The position numbers and the translations under genes were made by a program. The notes beneath the pieces are model-generated. The model searched no databases. It saw nothing but the letters and a program-made list of their open reading frames with translations, and was not told where the DNA came from. A stretch of 40,106 nt of DNA from Solimonas sp964507195 (GTDB taxonomy: Bacteria > Pseudomonadota > Gammaproteobacteria > Nevskiales > Nevskiaceae). This document shows, one piece after another, positions 7,052 to 16,632 of the stretch (positions are counted from its first letter, which is position 1; each line of letters opens with the position of its first letter). The stretch covers positions 1 through 40,106 of the forward strand of contig CAZDPA010000014.1 of the NCBI GenBank assembly GCA_964507195.1, in the 5' to 3' direction.

Positions 7052-9652
7052 ATGAAGACCGTCGGTGCAGCCATCTCTACGGGGCTGATTGGACTTGCAC
7101 TATTTCTCTGCCCATCGATCAGCGAGGCGCAGGAGGATAATCTCGACTTCCTGTTTGGCGGATCGAGCGCCGGCGCCGACGATCAAGGTGGCTCGACGCC
7201 GGAGCCTAGTCCGGCAGGTGGAACGCAGGCTGACGTGCCCGACGCGCAGCGGGTTGATTCTCGAGCAGAACTGGCGGAACTTCCGGTCGAGCCTTTGAGA
7301 GAACGCGATGAAACACCAGACGAACGTGCTCCTCCCAGGCGAGCCAGGGGAGAGAGGGTGCTGGAGGAAATCGTCGTCACTGCGCAGAAGCGCGCGCAGA
7401 CTCTGCGAGAGGTTCCCATGTCGGTATCGGCATTGGCCGGCGACATGGCAACAGAGGCCGCGATCGTCGACACTCAGGACCTCGTTCAGTACACGCCCAA
7501 TGTGAAGTTCACGGCGTCGAATCCAGAGTACAGCTCAACGATGATTCGCGGCTTTGGCACGCCGCCGCTGGCGCGAAATGTCGAACCCTCTGTTGGCCTG
7601 GTCATCGATGGTGTGAGTTATGGTCGCAGCACCTTCACCAACGATGGCGTATTCGATCTTGAGCGATTGGAAGTGCTGCGCGGCCCGCAGGGCACGTTGT
7701 TCGGGAAGAACACGATCGCCGGTCTGCTGAACTTCACTACAAAATCTCCGTCCTTCGAGACCGGCGGATACGTGCAGGTCGCCAGGGAGCAGCCGGACGG
7801 AACGCGCTATGAGGCTGCGGTCAGTTTTCCAGTCATCCCCGACGTCCTTGCAGCCCGGCTAAGTGGCCGAAAGCGTGATAGCTACCTCGGGCTGTTCAAT
7901 ACGGCTAGAAGCGACGAGAGGGAGGAGTTCAAGGACGAGTCCGTTCGCCTGCGGCTCGACTACTTTCCTAGTGAAAGGCTCGAATTCAATCTGATCGCGT
8001 TCAGAACCCGATATGCCGGTGTCGGCAATGGCTTTCAGCACTCTTATCTTACGGACACCGCGAGAGCCACGTTTGAAGAGAGAGACCCGCGCATTGAAGA
8101 CGACGAGTTCAATGACACCCGTTCTGCCAACGCGCCGACGTTCTCCAAACGCAACAGTGAATCCGTTGCTCTGAAAATGAACCTGGACGTCGGTGACCTT
8201 CTAGCCTTCCGAAACGGCAGCGTCAACGCACTGGCGAGTTGGGCAAGAGTCGATACCCCCTTCCTGCTCGATACAGATTTCAGCCCGGTCAACACGGGGT
8301 TCTTCCGGACCGACGGGCCAGAACGGTATGAGCAGAAGCAACTGGAAATTCGGTACAGCGCGGATAGCGAGCCGCTTTTCGGCTGGGGACAAGCCGTCGA
8401 TTGGACCTTCGGCCTGTTCGCTGGGGCAGCCCAGTCGAATGTCAGCCAGTATAACTTTCTAGTGCTGGACGGAATTGTCGCGCTGCTACCGGTTATTGCC
8501 GAGGGTCGAGGGATCCCATTGCCGTCATTTCTCGGATCACTGTTCTCGCAGCTGGCCGACGTCGGGGTGACGCCAGGAGACGGCGAGGACTTCATTATCG
8601 AGACGTACGTCAACGTCAGATCGAAAACGTATGCAATGTTTGCACAGGCCGACTGGCATCTGGATGAATCATTGACCGTGTCCCTGGGCCTGCGGCTCGG
8701 TCAGGAAACCATCGATGGAATCCAATCCAACTCCTCCGACTCCATCGTGCCGACCATCACGAACGGCTCGGAGAACTACTACGAGGAAGGCCGAATCAAG
8801 GAGTACGATTTCTCGCCCAAGCTGGCCATCAGCTGGTCACCCTCGGACGAGCTCACGCTGTTCGGAAACCTGACAAAGGGGCACAAGAGCGGCGGCTTTT
8901 CCGGCCCGGTGATCCATACCCGGCACCTCCGCTTCGAGCCGGAGGAAGCGGTATCTGCCGAGGTCGGCATCAAGAGCCGGCTATTCGATCAAACGCTGGA
9001 GGTGAATGCCTCGGCCTACACGACACGCTTCGACAATTTGCAGTTGAATGTGTTCGATGGAACGGCGATCTATACGATCAATGTCAGCGAAGCCGAGTCC
9101 CAGGGCCTTGAGGTGGACTTCCGCTGGCTTCCGCCGATGTCGTGGTTGACCGTTCAGGGCAGCGTGGGACTGAGCAGAACCCGTTACGGCGACTTTCCCT
9201 GCGGTCCAACAACCTGGGATGACAGGGATGCCTTGCCAGAGTGCGGTGACAACGCGCACCCCTCTCAGGACCTCAGCGGCAGGGAGCTGCCGTTCAATCC
9301 GAAGGTTTCTGCAAGCCTCACTCCAACAATTCGATTCACCCTCATTCCACGCTGGGGCATCGGCGGACTGTTCGCACTGGATGTGATCTATCAGGGCGAG
9401 CACTTCATGGACTACGACCTTGACCAAAGAGCTTTTCAGGAAGCGACGACTAAGATCAACGCACGCTTCGTTCTTGGCCCCGAGGATAAGCAATGGGCGG
9501 TAATCGTCAATGCGAAGAATCTGACTGAGCAGCAGGAACGACTGCTTGTACTTGACGCGATTCTCCAGGGGGGAAACTACGTGGCGATCACCCGCCCGGA
9601 TGAGATGCTGTACTCCGTTGATCTGCGCTTCAACTTCGGCGAAACGAACTGA
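7052..9652 (+). CDS. TonB-dependent outer-membrane receptor
   Basis: An 866-residue outer-membrane importer of the FecA/CirA-like superfamily. A signal peptide ends near residue 26 (SEAQ). It is followed by an unusual ~75-residue Pro/Glu/Arg-rich linker, a TonB-box/plug entry EEIVVTAQKR at ~105-114, the plug domain with LRGPQGTLFGKNT, and a long beta-barrel ending in the aromatic-rich YSVDLRFNF strand. TonB and ExbBD would power uptake of a substrate too large for porins. GGAGG lies just before the ATG. Its position at the head of the catabolic genes suggests it imports their substrate. It shares linker features with the second receptor at 20533-23310. Confidence 0.93.
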   Translation: MKTVGAAISTGLIGLALFLCPSISEAQEDNLDFLFGGSSAGADDQGGSTPEPSPAGGTQADVPDAQRVDSRAELAELPVEPLRERDETPDERAPPRRARGERVLEEIVVTAQKRAQTLREVPMSVSALAGDMATEAAIVDTQDLVQYTPNVKFTASNPEYSSTMIRGFGTPPLARNVEPSVGLVIDGVSYGRSTFTNDGVFDLERLEVLRGPQGTLFGKNTIAGLLNFTTKSPSFETGGYVQVAREQPDGTRYEAAVSFPVIPDVLAARLSGRKRDSYLGLFNTARSDEREEFKDESVRLRLDYFPSERLEFNLIAFRTRYAGVGNGFQHSYLTDTARATFEERDPRIEDDEFNDTRSANAPTFSKRNSESVALKMNLDVGDLLAFRNGSVNALASWARVDTPFLLDTDFSPVNTGFFRTDGPERYEQKQLEIRYSADSEPLFGWGQAVDWTFGLFAGAAQSNVSQYNFLVLDGIVALLPVIAEGRGIPLPSFLGSLFSQLADVGVTPGDGEDFIIETYVNVRSKTYAMFAQADWHLDESLTVSLGLRLGQETIDGIQSNSSDSIVPTITNGSENYYEEGRIKEYDFSPKLAISWSPSDELTLFGNLTKGHKSGGFSGPVIHTRHLRFEPEEAVSAEVGIKSRLFDQTLEVNASAYTTRFDNLQLNVFDGTAIYTINVSEAESQGLEVDFRWLPPMSWLTVQGSVGLSRTRYGDFPCGPTTWDDRDALPECGDNAHPSQDLSGRELPFNPKVSASLTPTIRFTLIPRWGIGGLFALDVIYQGEHFMDYDLDQRAFQEATTKINARFVLGPEDKQWAVIVNAKNLTEQQERLLVLDAILQGGNYVAITRPDEMLYSVDLRFNFGETN

Positions 9653-9914
9653 CCGCGCATCCGGCGCGCGGCTTCAGCCGTGCTTCGATGATGCTCCGTA
9701 CGTAGGCGCCAATGGCACCAGTCGGGTTTGTACTGAGGCGCGTCATTCGATCGATTTGATGGACAATCAAATTCTGATTTCTCTCTTAATCGCAGCAGCG
9801 TTGCATGCTAGCTTTTCTCTGAGATAAAGCTGGAGCAGGGGCATGATCGAAATCATCCTCTGATCGCTCCACGCCCACCACGTCACGAGTAACTAACCGA
9901 AGGCAGAACAGACC

Positions 9915-10685
9915 ATGGCAGATAACGCGCAAGCACCTCAGACAAGCCCTGGAGAGATCGCTCAGTGGCCTATGCTGAAGATTGTCTATCGGACTGATGC
10001 CGCGGCAATTGCCAAGCTGCTTCCACCGGGTATCGAGTGTGGAGAGCTGCCCAACGTCAACCTGACCATCTACAACCTGCCCGTGAATGGCGAGCCGGAG
10101 TACGGCGTTCTGATCACCATCAACGCGGCGTACGGTGGGCAGCAGGGCGAGTACGCAATCGGATACGGCATTGATCAGGAGGCGGCGATCTTCATCAGCT
10201 CGATGATGAATGGACAGCCCAAGTTTCCCTGCGAGGTTCGCTACTACCGGCTTGGTGACTCTGTGACTGCACGCTGCTTCCATCAGGGATACACGTTTCT
10301 CGAGTTCTCAGGAACAGTGACAGGCCCTGATCCACTGAGGGTCGACCCTGAGCGATTCGAGTGGTGGACGAAGTACTCACGTGCCGTCGGCGGGGCCGAA
10401 GGGTACGACTTTCCGCCTCATGTGGTGAAAGTGCATGGTAAGTATGGTCCTGGGTACCGCCTGGCCTTGACGGGCGCGTTGTCGTTGCGCGAGAGCCCCT
10501 GGGATCCCATTGCAAGCTTGCTTCCGATGCGGGAGCAGCTTGCAGCGCATTTGTGGTGGCCCGAGTATCGCAGCCGCGAGATTTCAGTGGCCGGCAAACT
10601 GGATCCGAAGGCCTTCTGGCCGTTCGTCGACACCATCGGCGGTAGCCGATGGCCCGGAACGATGGGCGCACCGAGAAAGATCTGA
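9915..10685 (+). CDS. acetoacetate decarboxylase-family protein
   Basis: A 256-residue cytoplasmic protein of the acetoacetate decarboxylase (ADC) superfamily. The expected pattern is present: an N-terminal strand segment with LLPPGIE, the central MMNGQPKF block in which Lys103 aligns with the Schiff-base lysine of the family, and a C-terminal HVVKVHGKYG stretch. ADC-like enzymes decarboxylate beta-keto acids or catalyse aldol and dehydratase chemistry through the same lysine, so a role on a ring-cleavage product is plausible but not shown. The gene has its own upstream region after the receptor and is followed within seven bases by a perfect 12-bp hairpin. Confidence 0.8.
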   Translation: MADNAQAPQTSPGEIAQWPMLKIVYRTDAAAIAKLLPPGIECGELPNVNLTIYNLPVNGEPEYGVLITINAAYGGQQGEYAIGYGIDQEAAIFISSMMNGQPKFPCEVRYYRLGDSVTARCFHQGYTFLEFSGTVTGPDPLRVDPERFEWWTKYSRAVGGAEGYDFPPHVVKVHGKYGPGYRLALTGALSLRESPWDPIASLLPMREQLAAHLWWPEYRSREISVAGKLDPKAFWPFVDTIGGSRWPGTMGAPRKI

Positions 10686-10691
10686 CTACGT

Positions 10692-10725
10692 GCGGCCGGG
10701 ATATCGGCATCAGTATCCCGGCCGC
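10692..10725 (+). terminator. strong hairpin after the ADC-family gene
   Basis: GCGGCCGGGATA (10692-10703) pairs perfectly over 12 bp with TATCCCGGCCGC (10714-10725) around a ten-base loop, starting seven bases after the stop codon. The following CTGTTGTCT is only weakly T-rich, so termination may be partial. Confidence 0.7.
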
Positions 10726-10834
10726 CTGTTGTCTAGAGAAGAGCGTCAGTGCAGCGGCACAGAGACGCGAGTGGCTCGATCTGGCCAACGACAGGTCCGA
10801 TGGCGCAGCAAGTCGAGAAGCTGAGGAAAGCAAC

Positions 10835-12079
10835 ATGGCGGGTATAGCCTCTGCTTCAGTCGCGCCCTTGGGCGCGGCCCGGCGCCCACCCAGTCGCGCT
10901 GCGATGACTGCTCCGCAGGCCGATCTGGAGTCGGCTGCGGATATGGTGCAGGTTCACCGGCTTCTTGGCGCGATCTACGAAGGCCCAGTCGAGTCTCCAC
11001 CCTGGAAAACCGCGCTGCAAATCATGCGCGAGCAACTCGGCGCCGCCAGTGTCACGCTGACCTTACGCCCGACGGCGCCACGCAGCCCTGGGTCGGGGGC
11101 CTTGATGCTGCGAGGCGGAGATGCCTGTGAGGTTCATTTCAAGGCGTTCGATCCGCTGATCAGCCTGCCCGAGGACGATACTGCTGCAAGAGATGAATCC
11201 ATCGGCGGTGGCGCGCCGAAGTGTCGGAGTGGCCGGGATGACCTGAAGCCGATCAGCGTCGGGCATCTGCTCGTGGTGGACATCGATACCGAGGAAGGCA
11301 TCGTGTGCCGCCTGAGCCTGGTCCGGCCTAGGGCGGGGCGACCATTCTCCGATGAACACAAGGCGGCGTGCCGCCTTATTCTGCCGCATCTCAGGCGTGC
11401 GATTCACCTGCATGCTCGACTGGACTTCCTCGAGTGCGAACGCCGGCTGCTCGCCGGCTCGGTCAGGCGCATGCAGGTCGGAATCATCAGCTTTGCTCAG
11501 GATGGCGCAATGCTCGAAGCAAATCAGGAGGCTCGTCGCCTGCTGACGGAGAGAGACGGACTCCGGCTGTCTGGCAGCACCTTGTGCGTCGACTCCAACC
11601 AGGAGAGCCGCAGCCTGCATCTGATGATCCAAGCGGCTTTGGGTAGATCGGCGGTGAGCGTGAGTGGCGGCGAAACTGAGGGCACAGTCCAGGCGATGGC
11701 GATCACGCGCCCATCCGGGCGCGCAAAGCTGGGCGTCATCGTGCGCTCGCTTCCACTCAAGCCGTGGTCCGAAAGAACCCGACGACCAGCAGTTGTGGTC
11801 TTCGTGCGTGACCCAGAGTCCAACGCCGGCCAGCCATCACTGGAGCTGGTGCGCCGCCTGTTCGGCCTGACCCGCATGCAAGCCCAGCTCGCCCTGCTGC
11901 TCGCCGAGGGCTTAACGCTGGACGAGGCTTCCGAGCAGATGGGGGTCCGCCGTAACACCGCGCGAACACATTTGCGGGCGATCTTCAGTAAAACAGGGGT
12001 TACCCGCCAGACGATGCTGGTCAGGTTGGTGTTGAACAGCGTGCTGACATTGGGCCTTGAGGCGGACTGCACCGAATAG
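10835..12079 (+). CDS. LuxR-type helix-turn-helix transcriptional regulator
   Basis: A 414-residue regulator with a C-terminal LuxR/GerE HTH at ~350-405 (GLTRMQAQLALLLAEGLTLD, then QMGVRRNTARTHLRAIFSKTG), which binds DNA as a dimer. The N-terminal ~330 residues contain a PAS/GAF-like sensory region (VGIISFAQDGAMLEANQEAR resembles a PAS core) and no receiver aspartate motif, so it probably senses a small molecule. The frame is open upstream to 10649, but the ATG at 10835 has GAGGAAAG at good distance and I prefer it. It lies immediately upstream of the ring-degradation operon and is its likely activator. Confidence 0.8.
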   Translation: MAGIASASVAPLGAARRPPSRAAMTAPQADLESAADMVQVHRLLGAIYEGPVESPPWKTALQIMREQLGAASVTLTLRPTAPRSPGSGALMLRGGDACEVHFKAFDPLISLPEDDTAARDESIGGGAPKCRSGRDDLKPISVGHLLVVDIDTEEGIVCRLSLVRPRAGRPFSDEHKAACRLILPHLRRAIHLHARLDFLECERRLLAGSVRRMQVGIISFAQDGAMLEANQEARRLLTERDGLRLSGSTLCVDSNQESRSLHLMIQAALGRSAVSVSGGETEGTVQAMAITRPSGRAKLGVIVRSLPLKPWSERTRRPAVVVFVRDPESNAGQPSLELVRRLFGLTRMQAQLALLLAEGLTLDEASEQMGVRRNTARTHLRAIFSKTGVTRQTMLVRLVLNSVLTLGLEADCTE

Positions 12080-12092
12080 ATCGGCTGTCGCC

Positions 12093-12127
12093 ATTGTTTC
12101 CAGAATTGTTTCGCGAGCGAGGACAAT
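12093..12127. promoter_or_regulatory. repeated half-sites upstream of the ring-degradation operon
   Basis: ATTGTTTC occurs at 12093-12100 and again at 12105-12112, and an inverted ACAAT lies at 12123-12127. Such a cluster 80-115 bases before the operon's first gene is where an activator such as the adjacent LuxR-type protein would bind. This is inferred from position and symmetry only. Confidence 0.35.
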
Positions 12128-12208
12128 GAAATTACGGTTTGACTCTTCTCGCTCCGTAGTGGCGAACCTATAGTCAGGCTCCTGTCAGCCAAAACGAAGT
12201 GAATACGA

Positions 12209-13384
12209 ATGGATCGTTATCTCGTGGTGTCTACGGACGGTCATGCGGGCTTGCCGATGGAGCGATACAGGGACTATCTGGATTCGAAGTATCACGCAGC
12301 CTTCGATCAGGAACTCCCCATTCAGCGGGAAATGACCCGAAAGGCGGAGGAGTTCTTGCTCCTGACCGATTTCAATGACAAATGGCGCGCGAAGACCGCA
12401 GACAGGCTGGCCGGCGCATGGGACGGCGCCCTGCGCAACCGCGTTATCGATGACGACGGGGTTGCGGCCGAAGTCTTGTTTCCGGACGGCATTACGGAGA
12501 TGAATGCGCCGCCGTTCGGTGCTGGCCTGGCCCTGAAGCCTTGGGGCATCAATCCAGAACTGCAGTGGGCCGGCGCTCGCGCCCATAACCGATGGATGGC
12601 GGAGTTCATCAAGGACGATCCACTACGCAGAATCGGCGTGGCCATTGTCCTGATGCTCTACGATGTGGACGAGGCGCTGAATGAGGTCAAGTGGGCTCAG
12701 AAGAACGGCTTCAAGGGAATTCTGATTCCGCCATTGATGGGGGACAAAGCCTCCTACAACCATCCCAAGTACTACCCGATCTGGGAGTTCTGTCAGGAGC
12801 ACGGCATGGTGGTTCATACCCATTCCGGACCGTCGCCCGACTACGATTACACGCTACCCGGCGCGGTCGGAATCTTTGTGACTGAGTTCGCGTGGTGGGC
12901 GGCGAGGCCCTTGTGGTTCCTGATATTCGGCGGCGTCTTCGAACGATTCCCGCGGCTGAAGTTTGTGCTGACGGAAGTCAGCGAGTTCTGGATTCCGCAC
13001 ATGCTTGAACTGATGGACGTGCGTGCGTCAGTCAAGCACACCTCAGGGAAGCTGGGTGACTTCACCAGCAATCTCACGATGAAGCCCAGCGAGTACTTCA
13101 AACGCAACTGCTGGGTTGGCGCATCCGCCTTGTTTGATGAAGGCTCGACGGCAGTCAGGCACGAGATCGGAATTCAGAACGTCATGTGGGGTACCGACTA
13201 TCCGCATCCAGAGGGTAGCTGGCCGGCGACGCGTGAAAAGATGAAGCAGTACATGACGGGCATTCCGGAGGGCGAGCTTGAGCTGATGCTGAGCAAGAAC
13301 GCCATTGACTGTTACGGACTTGACGAAGTGGCACTGAATGCCATCGCAAAAAAAATCGGACCGCTAAGATCTGAATTTGCCTGA
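12209..13384 (+). CDS. amidohydrolase-family (ACMSD-like) enzyme
   Basis: A 391-residue metal-dependent TIM-barrel enzyme of the amidohydrolase-2 family, which includes ACMSD and several aromatic decarboxylases and hydrolases. The first strand carries STDGHAG (D10, H12) where the family has a metal-binding D/E-x-H. The internal histidine motif is HTHSGPSPD near residue 197, and the terminal metal/catalytic aspartate lies in GTDYPHPEG near 328-336. Its active-site chemistry (hydrolysis or non-oxidative decarboxylation) cannot be assigned. It is the first gene of a co-directional run 12209-18459; the next gene begins 32 bases later. Start is the ATG at 12209. Confidence 0.85.
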   Translation: MDRYLVVSTDGHAGLPMERYRDYLDSKYHAAFDQELPIQREMTRKAEEFLLLTDFNDKWRAKTADRLAGAWDGALRNRVIDDDGVAAEVLFPDGITEMNAPPFGAGLALKPWGINPELQWAGARAHNRWMAEFIKDDPLRRIGVAIVLMLYDVDEALNEVKWAQKNGFKGILIPPLMGDKASYNHPKYYPIWEFCQEHGMVVHTHSGPSPDYDYTLPGAVGIFVTEFAWWAARPLWFLIFGGVFERFPRLKFVLTEVSEFWIPHMLELMDVRASVKHTSGKLGDFTSNLTMKPSEYFKRNCWVGASALFDEGSTAVRHEIGIQNVMWGTDYPHPEGSWPATREKMKQYMTGIPEGELELMLSKNAIDCYGLDEVALNAIAKKIGPLRSEFA

Positions 13385-13416
13385 CCCAAAAGTAGGTAAC
13401 GACGGAGGAGTCGACT

Positions 13417-14388
13417 GTGAGCAAGCGCTTTCCAATGCCTATCCCATTTGGATGGTTCTGTATCGGATTCAGCGACGAGCTAGCGGTGAAGCAGGTAAAG
13501 AACATCCACTACTTCGACCGCGACATGGTGCTGTTCCGGACAGAGTCCGGGGAGGTGGGCCTGACCGCTCCCGCATGCCCTCACCTCGGTGCGCACCTGG
13601 GGCACGGCGGCACCGTGGTGGGAGAGTCGATCCGCTGTCCCTTCCATCACTGGCAGTACGACAGGAACGGAATAATCACCAACATTCCGTATGCAAAAGC
13701 CATCCCGCCCAAGTGGAAAGGGAAGCCGTGCCTGAAGACCTACCCGGTCTGTGAGCGAAATCATGTGATCTGGGCCTGGTATCACCCAGAGGGCGCAGAT
13801 CCGATGTTTGATGTCATTGAACTGCCTGAGACGCAGAAGCCCGAATGGGTTCATAACCGTCGCTACTTCTGGGAGTTCAATTCTCACCCGCAGGAAATCG
13901 CCGAAAACGGAGTGGATGTTGCCCACTTCCAGTTCGTTCACAAAATGGACGCGGTCCCGCTGGGGAAAACGGACTACGAAGGGCACATCCGGCGAAGCGT
14001 CGTATCCGGTCCGCGAGCGGTGCCGGATGAGAACGGCGGCCAAAAGGATGTCGAGATCAGCGTCAATGTCGTTCAGAACGGCGCAGGCCAGAAATGGACG
14101 CGTTTCAGCGGATTTGGAGACTACCTGGTCCAGGTGCTTGTGACGCCGGTGAACGACGAAAAGGTCGAAGTTCGCTTTGCCTACAGCTTCCCGTCGTACG
14201 AGGCGGGAAGCATGATGGAGTTCGTCATGGAGTACGCCATCGGATCAACAAACGGTGAGCAGGGACTGGAGGGCGACATCCCGATCTGGAGCAACAAGTT
14301 CTATAACGAGAACCCCGTCCTGTGCGACGGAGATGGTCCGATCATGCAGTTCCGCAGGTACTTTTCGCAGTTTTACGTCGCGGCCTGA
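13417..14388 (+). CDS. Rieske non-heme iron oxygenase, KshA-like
   Basis: A 323-residue terminal oxygenase. The Rieske [2Fe-2S] ligands are Cys54-x-His56 (CPHLGAH) and Cys74-x2-His77 (CPFHHW). The mononuclear iron site is Asn164, Asp167, His170 and His175 in ENGVDVAHFQFVH. The NIPYAKAIPPK segment and the C-terminal LCDGDGPI...RRYFSQFY segment match 3-ketosteroid 9-alpha-hydroxylase (KshA) and the related cholesterol-desaturase branch, which act on steroid or polycyclic substrates. It needs an electron-transfer reductase (KshB type), and none is encoded in the window. The GTG start at 13417 has GGAGGAG six bases upstream. A steroid-like substrate is inference. Confidence 0.9.
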   Translation: MSKRFPMPIPFGWFCIGFSDELAVKQVKNIHYFDRDMVLFRTESGEVGLTAPACPHLGAHLGHGGTVVGESIRCPFHHWQYDRNGIITNIPYAKAIPPKWKGKPCLKTYPVCERNHVIWAWYHPEGADPMFDVIELPETQKPEWVHNRRYFWEFNSHPQEIAENGVDVAHFQFVHKMDAVPLGKTDYEGHIRRSVVSGPRAVPDENGGQKDVEISVNVVQNGAGQKWTRFSGFGDYLVQVLVTPVNDEKVEVRFAYSFPSYEAGSMMEFVMEYAIGSTNGEQGLEGDIPIWSNKFYNENPVLCDGDGPIMQFRRYFSQFYVAA

Positions 14389-14503
14389 GTGCTGCGCGGT
14401 TCGCCAACACGGAAATCGACTGTCCGCGCACGTTGATGTGCTGCAGGGGGGTCGCTCCATTCTGGAAATCAATCTACGGACAGATATCGGGAGCACGCAA
14501 AAA

Positions 14504-15715
14504 ATGAACAACGCCCTACAAAGTACTGAGACCATCGACATGCATAGCCTGGCCTCGCCTCGTGCGCAGGAACTACTCGAAAAAGCACGCGGAATGAGAG
14601 ATGTGCTCAAAGCACGCGCCGCCCAGTGTTCCTCGGCATCCAGAGTGCCAGACGAGACCATCGCGGACTTCAAGGCTGCGGGGTTCTTCAAGATCCTGCA
14701 GTCGAAGGCATACGGCGGCTATGAGATGGACCCGCAGGTCTACTATTCGGTCGTCGTCGAGCTCGCCAAAGGCTGCATGTCGTCTGCGTGGGTGATGAGC
14801 GTCATCGGTGTACACAACTGGCAGCTGAACCTTTTCGACGCACGTGCGGCAGCGGAGGTCTGGAAGGACGACGCATCCGTCCTGATTTCATCCTCGTACG
14901 CACCGATGGGAATGGTCGAGCGCGTCGACGGCGGATTCAAGCTGACGGGCCACTGGAGCTTCTCCAGTGGCTGCGAGCACTGTGACTGGGTATTCCTGGG
15001 GGTCGTTGTTCCGGCCGAGGACGGATCGTGGGATCTGCACAACTACAGGACGTTCTTGGTGCCCGCCAAGGACTACAAGATCGAAAAGAACTGGGACGTT
15101 GTCGGGCTGAGGGGCACCGGCAGTCATGATGTGACGGTCGATGGAGCCTTCGTTCCCGAGTACCGGACGCATTTCATGATCGCCGACATGTCCGGCGAAA
15201 AGCACAAGGATAAGCCGCCGGTATACAGACTGCCCTTCATGCAGGTCTTCTCGCGAGCCGTGTGCACGGCGACCCTGGGGGCTCTCGAAGCCCAGATCGA
15301 GGAGTACGTCGAAATCGCCAACAAGCGGATGGCCGGGCCGATCTTCATGAAGGACGATCCGAATGCGAAGCGCATCGCGGCCCGCGCAAAGCTGAGCGTG
15401 GAGTCGATGAAGAGCGCGATGCTGCAAGGCTTTTCGCGGATGATGGACAGCGCAAAGGCCGGCACCCAGCTCGATATGGCGGATCGCGCCAGATTCCGCT
15501 ACGAGAGTTCGATCGTCGTGGATGAATGCATTGCTCATTCCTCAAAGATCCTGAAATCGTCTGGGTCCGGTGCGATCAGAAACGGAAGCCCGCTGCTGAA
15601 GCGGCATCTGGATATGTTGGCGAGCCAGGCGCATGTCGCGAACGTATCCGATTCGTTCGAGATCAATCTTGGGGGCGTTCTCTTTGGTCAGGACAGCACC
15701 GAACTTGGTCTGTAG
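14504..15715 (+). CDS. flavin-dependent monooxygenase oxygenase component, HsaA-like
   Basis: A 403-residue acyl-CoA-dehydrogenase-fold oxygenase of the two-component phenol hydroxylase group (HsaA, HpaH-C2). Diagnostic segments are ADFKAAGFFKILQSKAYGGY (~50-70), SAWVMSVIGVHNWQL, ISSSYAPMG, LTGHWSFSSGCEH and WDVVGLRGTGSHDV. HsaA hydroxylates 3-HSA, the phenolic seco-steroid, to a catechol using reduced flavin from HsaB. Here the reductase is probably the gene at 2577-3614. The frame is open to 14255, but the ATG at 14504 follows GGGAG and fits the family N-terminus. The catechol formed would be the substrate of the extradiol dioxygenase two genes downstream. Confidence 0.9.
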   Translation: MNNALQSTETIDMHSLASPRAQELLEKARGMRDVLKARAAQCSSASRVPDETIADFKAAGFFKILQSKAYGGYEMDPQVYYSVVVELAKGCMSSAWVMSVIGVHNWQLNLFDARAAAEVWKDDASVLISSSYAPMGMVERVDGGFKLTGHWSFSSGCEHCDWVFLGVVVPAEDGSWDLHNYRTFLVPAKDYKIEKNWDVVGLRGTGSHDVTVDGAFVPEYRTHFMIADMSGEKHKDKPPVYRLPFMQVFSRAVCTATLGALEAQIEEYVEIANKRMAGPIFMKDDPNAKRIAARAKLSVESMKSAMLQGFSRMMDSAKAGTQLDMADRARFRYESSIVVDECIAHSSKILKSSGSGAIRNGSPLLKRHLDMLASQAHVANVSDSFEINLGGVLFGQDSTELGL

Positions 15716-15783
15716 CCGACCGAGAAGTCATGCGGAAAAAAGTGCAGCGTCTGATTCATTTCAGGACTTAAGGAGTCACATCG

Positions 15784-16632
15784 ATGGTACGTAACGGTGT
15801 TCTTCCAGAGGAGAACTACGCTAAATGTCGCAACGGCTATCGCATCCACTACCTTGACCGCGGCGATGGACCTGCCGTCGTCTTTCTGCATGGGTCTGGA
15901 CCTGGTGCCAGCGGGTACAGCAACTTCAAGGGCAACTACGAAGTCATCGCCGAGCAGGGTTACCGGTGTATCGTTCCGGATCTCATCGGATTCGGATTCT
16001 CCGACAAGCCCAATGACGTCGAACATCCGTTGTCATTCTTCGTCGAATGCGTAAAGCAAACGCTGGACTTGGCGGGCGTCAAGGAGTGCATCGTCATTGG
16101 CAACTCCCTTGGGGGGGCGATTGCAATCGGCCTTGCGCTTGAATACCCGGCACTAGTGAAGAAGCTGGTCCTGCTTGCGCCAGGCGGCATGAGCAAGACG
16201 GAAGAGTATTTCACCATGCCTGGGATGCAGAAGATGTTCCAGATCTATGGATCCGGCGAGGAGATCACTCCGGACAGGATGAAAGAGTTCTTCCAGTACG
16301 GGCTGGTGCACGACCCCAAGCACGTCACCGATCAGACGATTCAGGAACGCTTCCAGATCATGCAGATCATGAACGGTCACGTCATGATCACGATGCAAAT
16401 TCCTCACCTGGTTGACCGCCTGCCGGAACTGCAGTGCCCGGTCCTGGCGTTCTGGGGCGCCAACGATCGAATGATGCCGGAGACAGGGCTCATAGACCTG
16501 GTCAAGCACTGCGCGCATCTGAAACTGATCGTGGTGTCGGAGTGCGGGCATTGGGCAATGGTCGAGCACGAGGCGCTTTTCAATCGGGAGTGTCTTCAGT
16601 TTTTCGCGCATACGGGAGCGGTGTGGCCGTGA
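15784..16632 (+). CDS. alpha/beta hydrolase, meta-cleavage product hydrolase type (HsaD/BphD-like)
   Basis: A 282-residue alpha/beta-hydrolase. The oxyanion motif HGSGPGASGY (~36-45) is characteristic of C-C bond hydrolases that split extradiol ring-cleavage products. The nucleophile is Ser108 in GNSLGG, the acid Asp228 in ANDRMMP and the base His256 in CGHW. In the HsaD/BphD reaction the vinylogous acid from the extradiol enzyme is cut into a dienoate and an acid. AAGGAG precedes the ATG at 15784. The stop codon overlaps the GTG of the extradiol dioxygenase (GTGA), supporting translational coupling and consecutive steps. Confidence 0.9.
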   Translation: MVRNGVLPEENYAKCRNGYRIHYLDRGDGPAVVFLHGSGPGASGYSNFKGNYEVIAEQGYRCIVPDLIGFGFSDKPNDVEHPLSFFVECVKQTLDLAGVKECIVIGNSLGGAIAIGLALEYPALVKKLVLLAPGGMSKTEEYFTMPGMQKMFQIYGSGEEITPDRMKEFFQYGLVHDPKHVTDQTIQERFQIMQIMNGHVMITMQIPHLVDRLPELQCPVLAFWGANDRMMPETGLIDLVKHCAHLKLIVVSECGHWAMVEHEALFNRECLQFFAHTGAVWP

